Assembly (NCBI GenBank): GCA_041601535.1
Contig: JBFIHZ010000246.1
Span: 1 to 6,520 of the forward strand
From: JBFIHZ01 sp041601535
Lineage (GTDB): Bacteria > Pseudomonadota > Gammaproteobacteria > Xanthomonadales > SZUA-36
Length of the DNA stretch: 6,520 bases
Reading direction: 5' to 3'
The notes beneath the pieces are model-generated. The model worked only from the letters and a program-made list of their open reading frames with translations. It was not told the origin of the DNA and ran no database searches. A program made the position numbers and the translations under genes. Shown here piece by piece: positions 1-5,788 of this stretch (positions within the stretch are counted from its first letter, which is position 1; every line of letters starts with the position of its first letter).

Positions 1-657
1 AACATCACACCCTCGCGGCTGGAGCTGATGAGAAGCCACGGGCTGGACGTGGTGGTGCACGGCGCGGAGGCGGGTGCCGCCGAGGCCGAAGCGCGCCGGG
101 TGGCGGCAGAGGAAGGCAAGGTCTACGTATCGCCCTACAACGATCCGACCGTGGTCGGCGGGCAGGGCACCTGTGGGCTGGAAATCTCACAGCAATTGCC
201 GGATGTGGAGAGCGTGGTCGTCGCCGTGGGCGGCGGCGGACTGATCGCCGGAACCGGCGGCTGGCTCAAGTCCTGCAATCCCGACGTCAGGGTGATTGGG
301 GTTTCGCCGGAGAATTCACCGGTGATGTACGAATCCATCAAGGCTCACCGGGTACTCGACATGCAAACCTACCCGACGCTGGCCGACACCTGCGCCGGTG
401 GTGTCGACCACGATGCCATCACGCTGGAGCTGTGTGAAGACATCATCGACGATTTTCTGCTGCTCACAGAATCCGAAATCGAGCAGGGCATCCGCACCCT
501 TTTCGAGCAACACCGCCTGGTGGCCGAAGGTTCTGCGGCAATGGGGGTTGCCGCAGTATTGAAGCACCCGGAGAAATTCAGCGGCCGGAAATCCGTGCTG
601 GTGGTCTGCGGCCGCAATATCGACATCGAGCGGTTCAAGCAGATCATAGCCGGCTGA
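1..657 (+). CDS. PLP-dependent threonine/serine dehydratase, 3' part
   Basis: Reading frame 1 is open from the first base, so the gene starts outside the window; 218 C-terminal residues are visible. This is a fold-type II PLP enzyme that removes water and ammonia from L-threonine or L-serine to give the 2-oxo acid, in the cytoplasm. The glycine-rich loop that holds the PLP phosphate is at fragment residues 77-80 (VGGGGLIAG). The region PTLADTCAGGV followed by EGSAAMGVAAVL near the C-terminus is typical of the catalytic domain. VVCGRNID near the end carries Cys203, at the position where family members place Ser or Cys against the PLP ring nitrogen. The Schiff-base lysine lies upstream and is not visible. 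The protein ends right after the catalytic domain, so it has no C-terminal ACT regulatory domain, unlike biosynthetic IlvA; it resembles catabolic dehydratases or serine racemase-like enzymes. Exact substrate (threonine, serine, hydroxyaspartate) cannot be decided. Confidence 0.88.
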   Translation, partial: NITPSRLELMRSHGLDVVVHGAEAGAAEAEARRVAAEEGKVYVSPYNDPTVVGGQGTCGLEISQQLPDVESVVVAVGGGGLIAGTGGWLKSCNPDVRVIGVSPENSPVMYESIKAHRVLDMQTYPTLADTCAGGVDHDAITLELCEDIIDDFLLLTESEIEQGIRTLFEQHRLVAEGSAAMGVAAVLKHPEKFSGRKSVLVVCGRNIDIERFKQIIAG

Positions 658-672
658 AGCCGGAGTGGCTTC
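650..672 (+). terminator. Overlapping hairpins at the dehydratase stop codon
   Basis: Two mutually exclusive stems are seen: CCGGC (650-654) with GCCGG (659-663) around the TGA stop, and GAAGCC (656-661) with GGCTTC (667-672) around a 5-nt loop. The second is a perfect 6-bp stem just past the stop. No T-run follows, so this is at best an atypical or Rho-assisted transcript end. Confidence 0.3.
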
Positions 673-789
673 GCAAGTACATTACCGTTACAGCAAGTCG
701 CAATCACGCCGCATTCGTTCCATCGCAGCGGAATTTCCGGGCATCGGATGCGGCTGGAACGCGAGCACGGAGCTTGCGATCATTATGCA

Positions 790-2328
790 ATGAATCCTTT
801 ACATGGCAAACGCCTGCAAGCCGGGCCGTTGGGGCGCCCGGGCGGTACCCCCAGCATGCTTGCCTGGCTGGTGCCGGCCGCGCTGCTGTTGTTTGCTGGC
901 TGCGACAGGTCCGCTGAAGTGGTTGCGGCGGCAGCGCCGGCGGAGGAGTTCTGCCTGGTTGGGCACTATGACCTGGGTCACCGCCTGCAGGGTCTGCAGC
1001 CGCGCAGCGGGACGTTCTATCCCGTACGGTATTGCGTGACCACGGAACCGCAGGGCCCACGGGTGCATTTCGTGGGTGAGGGGCGGTCCAACCCGGATAT
1101 GGAGGGCGCATTCGCTGTTTCCTTCCTGCCGCCGGGGCTGGTGCGCATCCACGGCGAAGGCGATGGCCCGGATATTGAATTTCACGGTGCCGAAGCGGCG
1201 GCGGAGGCTTTGCGTAACCGCCGCATCGATCCGCGCCGCCTGGCCGAGGAACTGGACGGCGCAGAGAACTGGCGGGCTGAAGCTGACGGCTGGATTTCCG
1301 GCCGTTTCGCCCATGCGGACGCGGACAGCCGGGTGCGGCTTTTGGCAGGCAAGGTCATGGAAATAGAGACCTTCGCGGAGCTGCCGTTGCGAGGGCGCGT
1401 TGCGGTGCACTGGCAGTGGACGTGGCCGGATGAAGACGGCGCCGAACCGGCGCTGGTACAGACGGTGGACGGCGAAGTGCTGATGCATGCTCAAGGCGAA
1501 CGACGGGCCCTGTCGCAGGCCGAAGCCGAGGCGCTGTGGGCGAGAGAGCGCGAACCGGCTGCGCGCGAGGTGCCGGGAGCGTTGTGGCCGGCCGCGATCG
1601 CGATGGAACGTGAGACGCTGGCGGAAGGCGTGCACTGGGTCAAGGGTGTACGTACCGGCTTCAATCATCTCGTGGTCGAAACTGCGGCCGGACTGGTAGT
1701 TGTCGATGCACCTGCCGGCTGGGTCGAATTGCAACAGATTCCGCCCGCGGATCTTGTTCCGGGACTGGGCGTCAGTGGCCTTGCTGAACGATTTATCGAT
1801 TTCCTCGCGGCCGAGTGGCCGCAGACCCCGCTGCGGGCAGTGGCGCTGACCCATGCTCACGACGACCACGCCGGTGGCGCGCGGGCATTTGCTGCGGCGG
1901 GTGCCGAAGTCTACGCGCCGGCTGCAGTCGCAGAATGGCTCGAGCACGCACTGAACCGTCCGGAAATGCCTCCGGACCGTCTGTCCGAGACGGGTGTAAG
2001 GGTCGAGGTGATTCCAGTTAGCGGGGCAGTCCGGCTCGACGACCCGGAGCGGGCGGTGGAACTGATCGAGTTGCCATCCAACCCGCACGTTGCCACGGCG
2101 CTGGGTGCCTGGGTGCCGCAGGCCGGCGTGTTCTTCCAGTCGGATCTGCATGTCCCCCGCACGGAATCTGATGCACCGCGCGAAGATCGCCTGGCCACCG
2201 AATGCTGGTTCGCACGCTGGGCTGTTAACCGCCTGCCGGACGATGCGCGCGTGCTCAATTCGCACTCTACACCCCAGACCCCGGTGAGCCGGTTGCGCGC
2301 ATACACCGAACACTCCTTGTGTAACTGA
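790..2328 (+). CDS. Lipoprotein with C-terminal metallo-beta-lactamase-fold hydrolase domain
   Basis: Probable envelope lipoprotein of 512 residues with a metal-dependent hydrolase domain; substrate unknown. A hydrophobic stretch (residues 24-37) ends in LLFAGC, a lipobox with Cys38 as the lipidated residue; Phe at -3 is less usual. About residues 45-275 form a domain I do not recognise. The MBL fold begins near residue 277 (LAEGVHWVKGV) and carries THAHDDHAGG with ligands His355, His357, Asp359 and His360, then His433 in SNPHVA, Asp452 in QSDLH and His492 in NSHS, so all ligands for a binuclear site appear present. Start choice is uncertain: ATG at 748 gives a long leader, ATG at 856 gives a signal peptide with no positive charge, and ATG at 790 gives a basic n-region; none has a good ribosome site (GGAG at 769-772 is 17 nt away). 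The gene converges on the PrnB-like gene. It could act on a lactone, ester or phosphodiester; the motifs do not separate these. Confidence 0.85.
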   Translation: MNPLHGKRLQAGPLGRPGGTPSMLAWLVPAALLLFAGCDRSAEVVAAAAPAEEFCLVGHYDLGHRLQGLQPRSGTFYPVRYCVTTEPQGPRVHFVGEGRSNPDMEGAFAVSFLPPGLVRIHGEGDGPDIEFHGAEAAAEALRNRRIDPRRLAEELDGAENWRAEADGWISGRFAHADADSRVRLLAGKVMEIETFAELPLRGRVAVHWQWTWPDEDGAEPALVQTVDGEVLMHAQGERRALSQAEAEALWAREREPAAREVPGALWPAAIAMERETLAEGVHWVKGVRTGFNHLVVETAAGLVVVDAPAGWVELQQIPPADLVPGLGVSGLAERFIDFLAAEWPQTPLRAVALTHAHDDHAGGARAFAAAGAEVYAPAAVAEWLEHALNRPEMPPDRLSETGVRVEVIPVSGAVRLDDPERAVELIELPSNPHVATALGAWVPQAGVFFQSDLHVPRTESDAPREDRLATECWFARWAVNRLPDDARVLNSHSTPQTPVSRLRAYTEHSLCN

Positions 2329-2380
2329 GAAAAGGTTAAAACACCCGCAAAGCATGCGCCGGCTCGGCTCGCGGAAATCA

Positions 2381-2395
2381 ACGGCCAGCCGCCGT
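2381..2395. repeat. Short hairpin and direct repeat between convergent genes
   Basis: The 93-bp gap between the two convergent stop codons holds ACGGC (2381-2385) facing GCCGT (2391-2395) across a 5-nt loop, and the 10-mer AACGGCCAGC occurs at 2380-2389 and again at 2396-2405. This could be a weak bidirectional transcript end, but there is no T-run on either strand. Confidence 0.2.
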
Positions 2396-2421
2396 AACGG
2401 CCAGCGCCTCATCTCAGCGCC

Positions 2422-3591
2422 TTATAGCGTAGCGCGCAGTTTTTGCAGTTCCTTAAAGCGCGTGGGGATATCGTCGCGCCGGGCGGCCAGCCTTAGATCT
2501 CTGAGCTGCTCGAGTGAATTCAGCAGCACTTCCAGCGGGGGTCCGCTGGCGGTGATGTTTTCCAAACCCTCGCTGGGCAATTTGGCGGCCGGGCGCTCGA
2601 TGTATTTTTGCACCAGCCGGTCGTGGTGCTGGGCGGCGGCGTAGCCGTGCGCATCCACGGCCGCAAGGTAGGCCTTCAGGTTTTTCTCATAGGTTGCCGG
2701 ACGCTTGCGGGTACGCGCCAGTTCCAGGAACTGCGCCATAAAATTCTTGCGGCGGGTGCAGTCTTTCAGCATGGCCTGTTCTTCCGGCAGCATAAACAGG
2801 TATTTGTCCGTCAGGATCTGCGCGTAGGACGGGTTGTCGGCATTGCACACGCCCAGCAGGATGTCGATGATGTTGATGCCGGCGAAATCCCCGGCATTGG
2901 CACCGCGGTAGACTTTCGGGCCCACCCGGTAGGGCTTGTAGTACGGCCGCACGCAATAGAAAAAACGTGCCGGGTCCAGTTCGGCAAACAGCCGGTCGTT
3001 CCAACGGGCCACGTCCTTCAGCGCGGCGGTTGCCTCGTCAAACAAATGGCAGACCAGCGGATGCGAAACCCCCAGCGGCAGAATCCGCCGCAGTGCATCC
3101 GAGGCGCGCTGGTAGGCGAACACGCCCAGCGAGTTGTAATCCAGGAAAATTCGCTCGTCATCCAGCGAGGTAAAGCTGCGATAAGTGCCGTTGACTGCGT
3201 GGTTATGGGTGGTCAGGTGACTGCTGGCGAAGCGCGGGCTGACGCCCAGGGTCATCGAGATATGCAGGGCCAGCGCGGAGGCCTCGCGCAATGGCGAGGT
3301 GGTTTCGCGCGATGGCTCGGTGATGTCGTGACGGCGGCAGGCCGCCATATACAAACCGACACAGCCCAGCAGGTTGTAGGCAGCGTCAAAGCCCTGGTCG
3401 GTGCTGCCTTCCTTGAGCAGTGGTTTGATCAGCGCGCGGCCTTGCGTCAGCAGTTGCTTGCGAATATCCGCGCCGGCTTTGGGCACCGCGTGGCGGGCTT
3501 CCTGGGCAAAGTAAAGTTCCTCCAGTTCGGTGTTCATCTGGCGGAAATCCGAGCGGATCCACTGATCCAGCGCGCGCGCATTGTCTGACAT
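2422..3591 (-). CDS. PrnB-like heme enzyme (indoleamine/tryptophan dioxygenase superfamily)
   Basis: 389-residue predicted cytoplasmic heme protein of the family of PrnB (monodechloroaminopyrrolnitrin synthase; DUF1864/PrnB domain), which rearranges 7-chlorotryptophan in pyrrolnitrin synthesis. The family signature is clear: RFFYCVRPYY (209-218) and VYRGANAGDFAGIN followed by IIDILLGVC (227-249) match the region that in human IDO reads RLYDVLRIYLSG, LVYEG and FDVLLGI. HHDRLVQKYI (322-331) matches the IDO proximal-heme segment HLQIVTKYI, making His323 the predicted axial heme ligand. R215 aligns with the substrate-contacting arginine of IDO. Length is close to PrnB (about 360). Start ATG has GGGAA about 9 nt upstream. 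No flavin halogenase (prnA/prnC) or Rieske oxygenase (prnD) is in the window, so pyrrolnitrin production is not supported; the substrate may be unhalogenated tryptophan or another amino acid. The divergent Lrp/AsnC gene is the likely local regulator. Confidence 0.85.
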   Translation of the reverse strand: MSDNARALDQWIRSDFRQMNTELEELYFAQEARHAVPKAGADIRKQLLTQGRALIKPLLKEGSTDQGFDAAYNLLGCVGLYMAACRRHDITEPSRETTSPLREASALALHISMTLGVSPRFASSHLTTHNHAVNGTYRSFTSLDDERIFLDYNSLGVFAYQRASDALRRILPLGVSHPLVCHLFDEATAALKDVARWNDRLFAELDPARFFYCVRPYYKPYRVGPKVYRGANAGDFAGINIIDILLGVCNADNPSYAQILTDKYLFMLPEEQAMLKDCTRRKNFMAQFLELARTRKRPATYEKNLKAYLAAVDAHGYAAAQHHDRLVQKYIERPAAKLPSEGLENITASGPPLEVLLNSLEQLRDLRLAARRDDIPTRFKELQKLRATL

Positions 3592-3666
3592 GTTGTGTTT
3601 TCCCGTTAGCGGTATCGGTAAATCCGGCCAGCACTAAAGCCGACCCTGTGGCCAATTGCCTGGCCT

Positions 3667-3672
3667 ATTGTA
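3667..3672 (-). promoter_or_regulatory. Candidate -10 box of the PrnB-like gene
   Basis: On the minus strand these bases read TACAAT, five of six matches to TATAAT, about 75 nt before the PrnB-like start. No good -35 lies at 16-18 nt, as expected for an activator-dependent promoter or for a chance match. The box lies inside the CTATT-gt-AATAG palindrome, so a protein bound there would block or reshape it. Confidence 0.3.
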
Positions 3673-3695
3673 ATAGCCTCAAGAGTGATTTGATC

Positions 3696-3728
3696 GCTAA
3701 AATCGCTTGAATATGTTCAAATATTAGC
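3696..3728. promoter_or_regulatory. Candidate Lrp/AsnC-type operator
   Basis: Imperfect 8-bp arms GCTAAAAT and ATATTAGC enclose a second inverted repeat TTGAA/TTCAA (3707-3711, 3716-3720); the two axes differ by about 1.5 bp. It ends 35 bp before the regulator's start codon, a natural place for autoregulation. AT-rich content and flanking arms resemble known Lrp-family boxes, but no match to a specific consensus is claimed. Confidence 0.4.
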
Positions 3729-3763
3729 TGAAAACACTAAATAAGTAACAATCAGGGTCGATT

Positions 3764-4228
3764 ATGACTAAAGATCTGGATGCCACAGACAGACGCCTGC
3801 TCGATTTGCTGCAACAACATGGCCGGCTGACCAACGTGGAACTGGCTGAGCGACTTAATCTTTCCGCCACGCCGGTGGCGCGCCGCTGGCGGCGGCTGGA
3901 GGAGCAGGGTTATATCAACGGTTACAGTGCCCTGATCGACCGCAAGCGCGCCGGCTTCACGGTCATGGCCTATGTGTCGGTGCGTTTGCGCTCCAATGAG
4001 TGGCAAACGGCCGAAGCCTTTGAGCAGGCCGTACGCGATCTGGCCAATGTAATGGAGTGCAGCGTGGTGTCCGGTTCCAGTGACTACCTGCTGCGCGTGG
4101 TGGCGCATGACCTGGAAGATTATGAGCGTTTCCTCAAGCACGAACTGGCGGTGATTGATGCCATCAATACTGTTGATTCCACCATCGTGCTGAACCAGAT
4201 CGTCAGCCGCAGCCAGTTACCGCTTTGA
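3764..4228 (+). CDS. Lrp/AsnC-family transcriptional regulator
   Basis: 154-residue DNA-binding regulator; the family binds amino acids or related small molecules and assembles as dimers to octamers. Residues 5-60 are the AsnC-type winged helix-turn-helix: LDATDRRLLDLLQQHGR, then the recognition region LSATPVARRWRRLEEQGYI and NGYSALID. Residues 65-150 are the RAM effector/oligomerisation domain, with VMAYVSVRL opening the first strand and GSSDYLLRV (104-112) at the usual G-x-x-D-Y-L-L effector-site motif. Length is normal for the family. The ATG is well placed, with AGGG (3754-3757) 6 nt upstream. It is transcribed away from the PrnB-like gene across a palindrome-rich gap, the classic layout of a local amino-acid-responsive regulator with its target. 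It is not the global Lrp by any evidence here, and the effector is unknown. Confidence 0.93.
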   Translation: MTKDLDATDRRLLDLLQQHGRLTNVELAERLNLSATPVARRWRRLEEQGYINGYSALIDRKRAGFTVMAYVSVRLRSNEWQTAEAFEQAVRDLANVMECSVVSGSSDYLLRVVAHDLEDYERFLKHELAVIDAINTVDSTIVLNQIVSRSQLPL

Positions 4229-4242
4229 CCATGACAATCCCG

Positions 4243-4255
4243 CCCGGCTGCCGGG
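4243..4255 (+). terminator. GC-rich hairpin after the Lrp/AsnC gene
   Basis: CCCGG (4243-4247) pairs with CCGGG (4251-4255) around CTG, 15 nt past the regulator's stop codon. Position and GC content suit a transcript end, but no T-run follows, so it is only a weak candidate. Confidence 0.3.
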
Positions 4256-4263
4256 AGCAGTGC

Positions 4264-4280
4264 GGTATCGGGTATCGGGT
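4264..4280. repeat. Short tandem repeat GGTATCG, about 2.4 copies
   Basis: GGTATCG occurs twice head to tail (4264-4270, 4271-4277) followed by GGT. It lies in the gap between the regulator and rarA. It may be plain slippage; no function is evident. Confidence 0.5.
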
Positions 4281-4302
4281 TCTTCAGATTAGATCACGCC
4301 GC

Positions 4303-4320
4303 TTATAGCGTTTATGCTAT
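4303..4320 (+). promoter_or_regulatory. Palindrome and possible -10 upstream of rarA
   Basis: ATAGC (4305-4309) faces GCTAT (4316-4320) across 6 nt. TATGCT (4313-4318) could be a -10 box, giving a leader of about 30 nt to the rarA ATG, but no convincing -35 is seen. No clear Shine-Dalgarno sequence precedes rarA either. Confidence 0.25.
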
Positions 4321-4353
4321 GCCCCTTTAGCGTTCTCGCGGCTGCCTGACCAC

Positions 4354-5676
4354 ATGTCCGATCTGTTTTCAGAAGAGCACCAGACCCAATCCCCGGCTGA
4401 GTCCAACGCCGATCGGCCGCTGCCGGAACGTCTGCGTCCACGCAAGCTGGATGACATTGTCGGTCAGGATGCGCTGGTCGGCTCGGGCGGGCCGATCCGC
4501 AAGATGGTGGAAAACAAGCGCCTGGCTTCGATGATCCTGTGGGGGCCGCCCGGCTGCGGCAAGACCACGCTGGCGCGCATCCTGTCGGCGCATACCGAGC
4601 TGCATTTTGAACAACTATCCGCGATTTTTTCCGGCGTGCAGGATTTACGCAAGGTGTTTGAAGCGGCCCGTATCCGCCGGCGTAACGGGCAGGGTACCTT
4701 ATTGTTCGTGGACGAGATCCACCGCTTCAACAAGTCGCAACAGGATGCCTTTTTGCCGGTAGTGGAAGACGGCACCATTGTGTTTATCGGTGCCACCACG
4801 GAAAACCCCTCGTTTGAACTGAATGCCGCGTTGTTGTCGCGTACCCAGGTGTTTGTGCTCAGCCGGCTGGATGCCGCCGCATTGCAAACCCTGGTGGAAC
4901 GCGCCGAACGCGATGCCGGTCGCAGGTTGCCGGTGGATGAGCAGGCCCGGGCCATGCTGCTGGCCATGGCTGACGGCGATGGGCGGTATATCCTGTCGAT
5001 GGCCGAGCAGCTGCTGGCGCAGCAGACGGATGGCGATGTCGTGTTTGATTCCGACGCAGTGATGAAACTGATCCAGCGCCGTGCGCCCTTGTATGACAAA
5101 GGCGATGATGCGCATTTCAACCTGGTCTCCGCGCTGCATAAATCGGTGCGGGGTTCCGACGCCGATGCCGCGCTGTACTGGTTGGCGCGCATGTTGGCCG
5201 GCGGGGAGCATCCCGAGTATATCGCCCGGCGCATGACGCGCATGGCGGTAGAGGATATTGGTCTGGCCGACCCTCAGGCGCTGCCTACGTGCATTTCCGC
5301 CTGGCAGGCTTATGAGCGCCTCGGCAGTCCGGAAGGGGAACTGGCGCTGGCACAGGCTGTGGTCTACCTGGCCACGGCGCCCAAATCCAACGCGGCCTAC
5401 GCGGCTTTTGGGGCGGCCCGCCGCGCTGCCCGGGAAACGGGTTCGCTGGCCCCGCCAAAACACATCATGAACGCGCCAACCCAATTGATGAAACAGCAGG
5501 GTTATGGTGCGGGTTACCGCTACGACCACGATACGGCCGAAGGGTTTTCTGGCCAGAACTATTTTCCCGAGGGTATGCCGCGTCCCCGGTTCTATGACCC
5601 ACCGGAACGGGGCTTTGAGCGTGAAATCAAAAAGCGGCTGGATTACTGGGCCAGGCTGCGCGATAAGAACAGCTGA
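4354..5676 (+). CDS. rarA: Replication-associated recombination protein A (RarA/MgsA), AAA+ ATPase
   Basis: 440-residue cytoplasmic AAA+ ATPase related to clamp-loader subunits; RarA acts at stalled replication forks and ssDNA gaps with SSB and forms tetramers. Motifs in order: LRPRKLDDIVGQ near residues 27-38, Walker A GPPGCGKTT (64-72), Walker B LLFVDEIHRFNKSQQDAF (116-133), sensor 1 GATTENPSFELN (146-157), and LLSR with the arginine finger R163. The C-terminal oligomerisation half is intact, with HKSVRGSD (262-269), DAALYWLARML and RRMTRMAVEDIGLADP. The tail NYFPEGMPRPRFY is also characteristic. Length matches E. coli RarA (447). The start is the first ATG of the frame before the conserved part; no strong ribosome site is visible. 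In E. coli rarA lies between lolA and serS, neither seen here; its neighbours instead are an Lrp/AsnC gene and a secreted protein, apparently unrelated in function. Confidence 0.97.
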   Translation: MSDLFSEEHQTQSPAESNADRPLPERLRPRKLDDIVGQDALVGSGGPIRKMVENKRLASMILWGPPGCGKTTLARILSAHTELHFEQLSAIFSGVQDLRKVFEAARIRRRNGQGTLLFVDEIHRFNKSQQDAFLPVVEDGTIVFIGATTENPSFELNAALLSRTQVFVLSRLDAAALQTLVERAERDAGRRLPVDEQARAMLLAMADGDGRYILSMAEQLLAQQTDGDVVFDSDAVMKLIQRRAPLYDKGDDAHFNLVSALHKSVRGSDADAALYWLARMLAGGEHPEYIARRMTRMAVEDIGLADPQALPTCISAWQAYERLGSPEGELALAQAVVYLATAPKSNAAYAAFGAARRAARETGSLAPPKHIMNAPTQLMKQQGYGAGYRYDHDTAEGFSGQNYFPEGMPRPRFYDPPERGFEREIKKRLDYWARLRDKNS

Positions 5677-5694
5677 GCCCGCGATTCCGACCCT

Positions 5695-5736
5695 CCTGAT
5701 CGGCTAGGCATGCTTGGAAAAAGACCGATTATCAGG
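5695..5736. repeat. Imperfect inverted repeat downstream of rarA
   Basis: CCTGATCGG (5695-5703) can pair with CCG (5725-5727) and ATCAGG (5731-5736), leaving a 3-nt bulge (5728-5730) and a loop of about 21 nt. It starts 18 nt after the rarA stop and overlaps the -35 region of the next gene. It may help end rarA transcription, but there is no T-run. Confidence 0.25.
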
Positions 5737-5757
5737 CCTATACTGTGTGCCTGTACT
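5714..5757 (+). promoter_or_regulatory. Candidate promoter of the secreted-protein gene
   Basis: TATACT (5739-5744) matches five of six bases of a sigma-70 -10 box, with TTGGAA (5714-5719) at a long 19-nt spacing. An alternative pair is TTATCA (5729-5734) and TGTACT (5752-5757) at 17 nt, each four of six. Either would give a leader of roughly 25-40 nt, so the gene probably has its own promoter. Confidence 0.4.
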
Positions 5758-5774
5758 TTTAAGATTCTCAATTT

Positions 5775-5780
5775 AAGGAA
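5775..5780 (+). promoter_or_regulatory. Ribosome binding site that fixes a GTG start
   Basis: AAGGAA lies 8 nt before GTG at 5789. This strong, well-spaced site supports the GTG over the next in-frame ATG at 5813, and only the GTG start gives the signal peptide its two lysines. Confidence 0.75.
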
Positions 5781-5788
5781 CGGCGGCT

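Larger units (their letters stand above)
3592..3763. promoter_or_regulatory. Divergent intergenic control region with nested inverted repeats
   Basis: This 172-bp gap must hold the promoters of both the PrnB-like gene and the Lrp/AsnC gene. Bases 3681-3750 are only about 29% GC, in contrast to the GC-rich genes. Inverted repeats seen: GGCCA/TGGCC (3650-3654, 3661-3665); CTATT-gt-AATAG (3665-3676); AGTGAT-ttg-ATCGCT (3684-3698, one mismatch); GCTAAAAT/ATATTAGC (3696-3703, 3721-3728, 7 of 8 matched); TTGAA-tatg-TTCAA (3707-3720); and AGTGATTT/AAAACACT (3684-3691, 3731-3738, 7 of 8). Several share an axis near 3711-3713. AT-rich imperfect palindromes in repeated array are what Lrp/AsnC octamers bind, so autoregulation plus control of the divergent gene is inferred. 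Confidence 0.6.

Noticed and set aside
799..2412. 537-codon open frame on the minus strand across the MBL gene
   Set aside because: It mirrors a GC-rich coding gene; its translation is Arg-, Gln- and His-rich with no recognisable domain, while the plus-strand frame has a lipobox and a full set of MBL metal ligands.
2421..2430. 10-mer CTTATAGCGT shared with 4302-4311
   Set aside because: One copy overlaps the PrnB-like stop codon and the other lies upstream of rarA; two copies with no extended similarity are most simply chance.
2608..3588. 326-codon open frame on the plus strand across the PrnB-like gene
   Set aside because: The minus-strand frame carries the conserved IDO/PrnB motifs; the plus-strand product is Gln/Gly/Val-rich without any family pattern.
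2422..3591. Pyrrolnitrin biosynthesis cluster
   Set aside because: Only the PrnB-like gene is present; no flavin-dependent halogenase or Rieske oxygenase is encoded in the window.
3764..4353. lrp-to-rarA neighbourhood as in E. coli (lrp-ftsK-lolA-rarA-serS)
   Set aside because: ftsK and lolA are absent between them and the regulator is paired with the PrnB-like gene, so the closeness to rarA is not evidence that this is the global Lrp.
4464..5529. Long minus-strand frames (259 and 276 codons) inside rarA
   Set aside because: They lie fully antisense to an unmistakable RarA with all AAA+ motifs and show no domain of their own.
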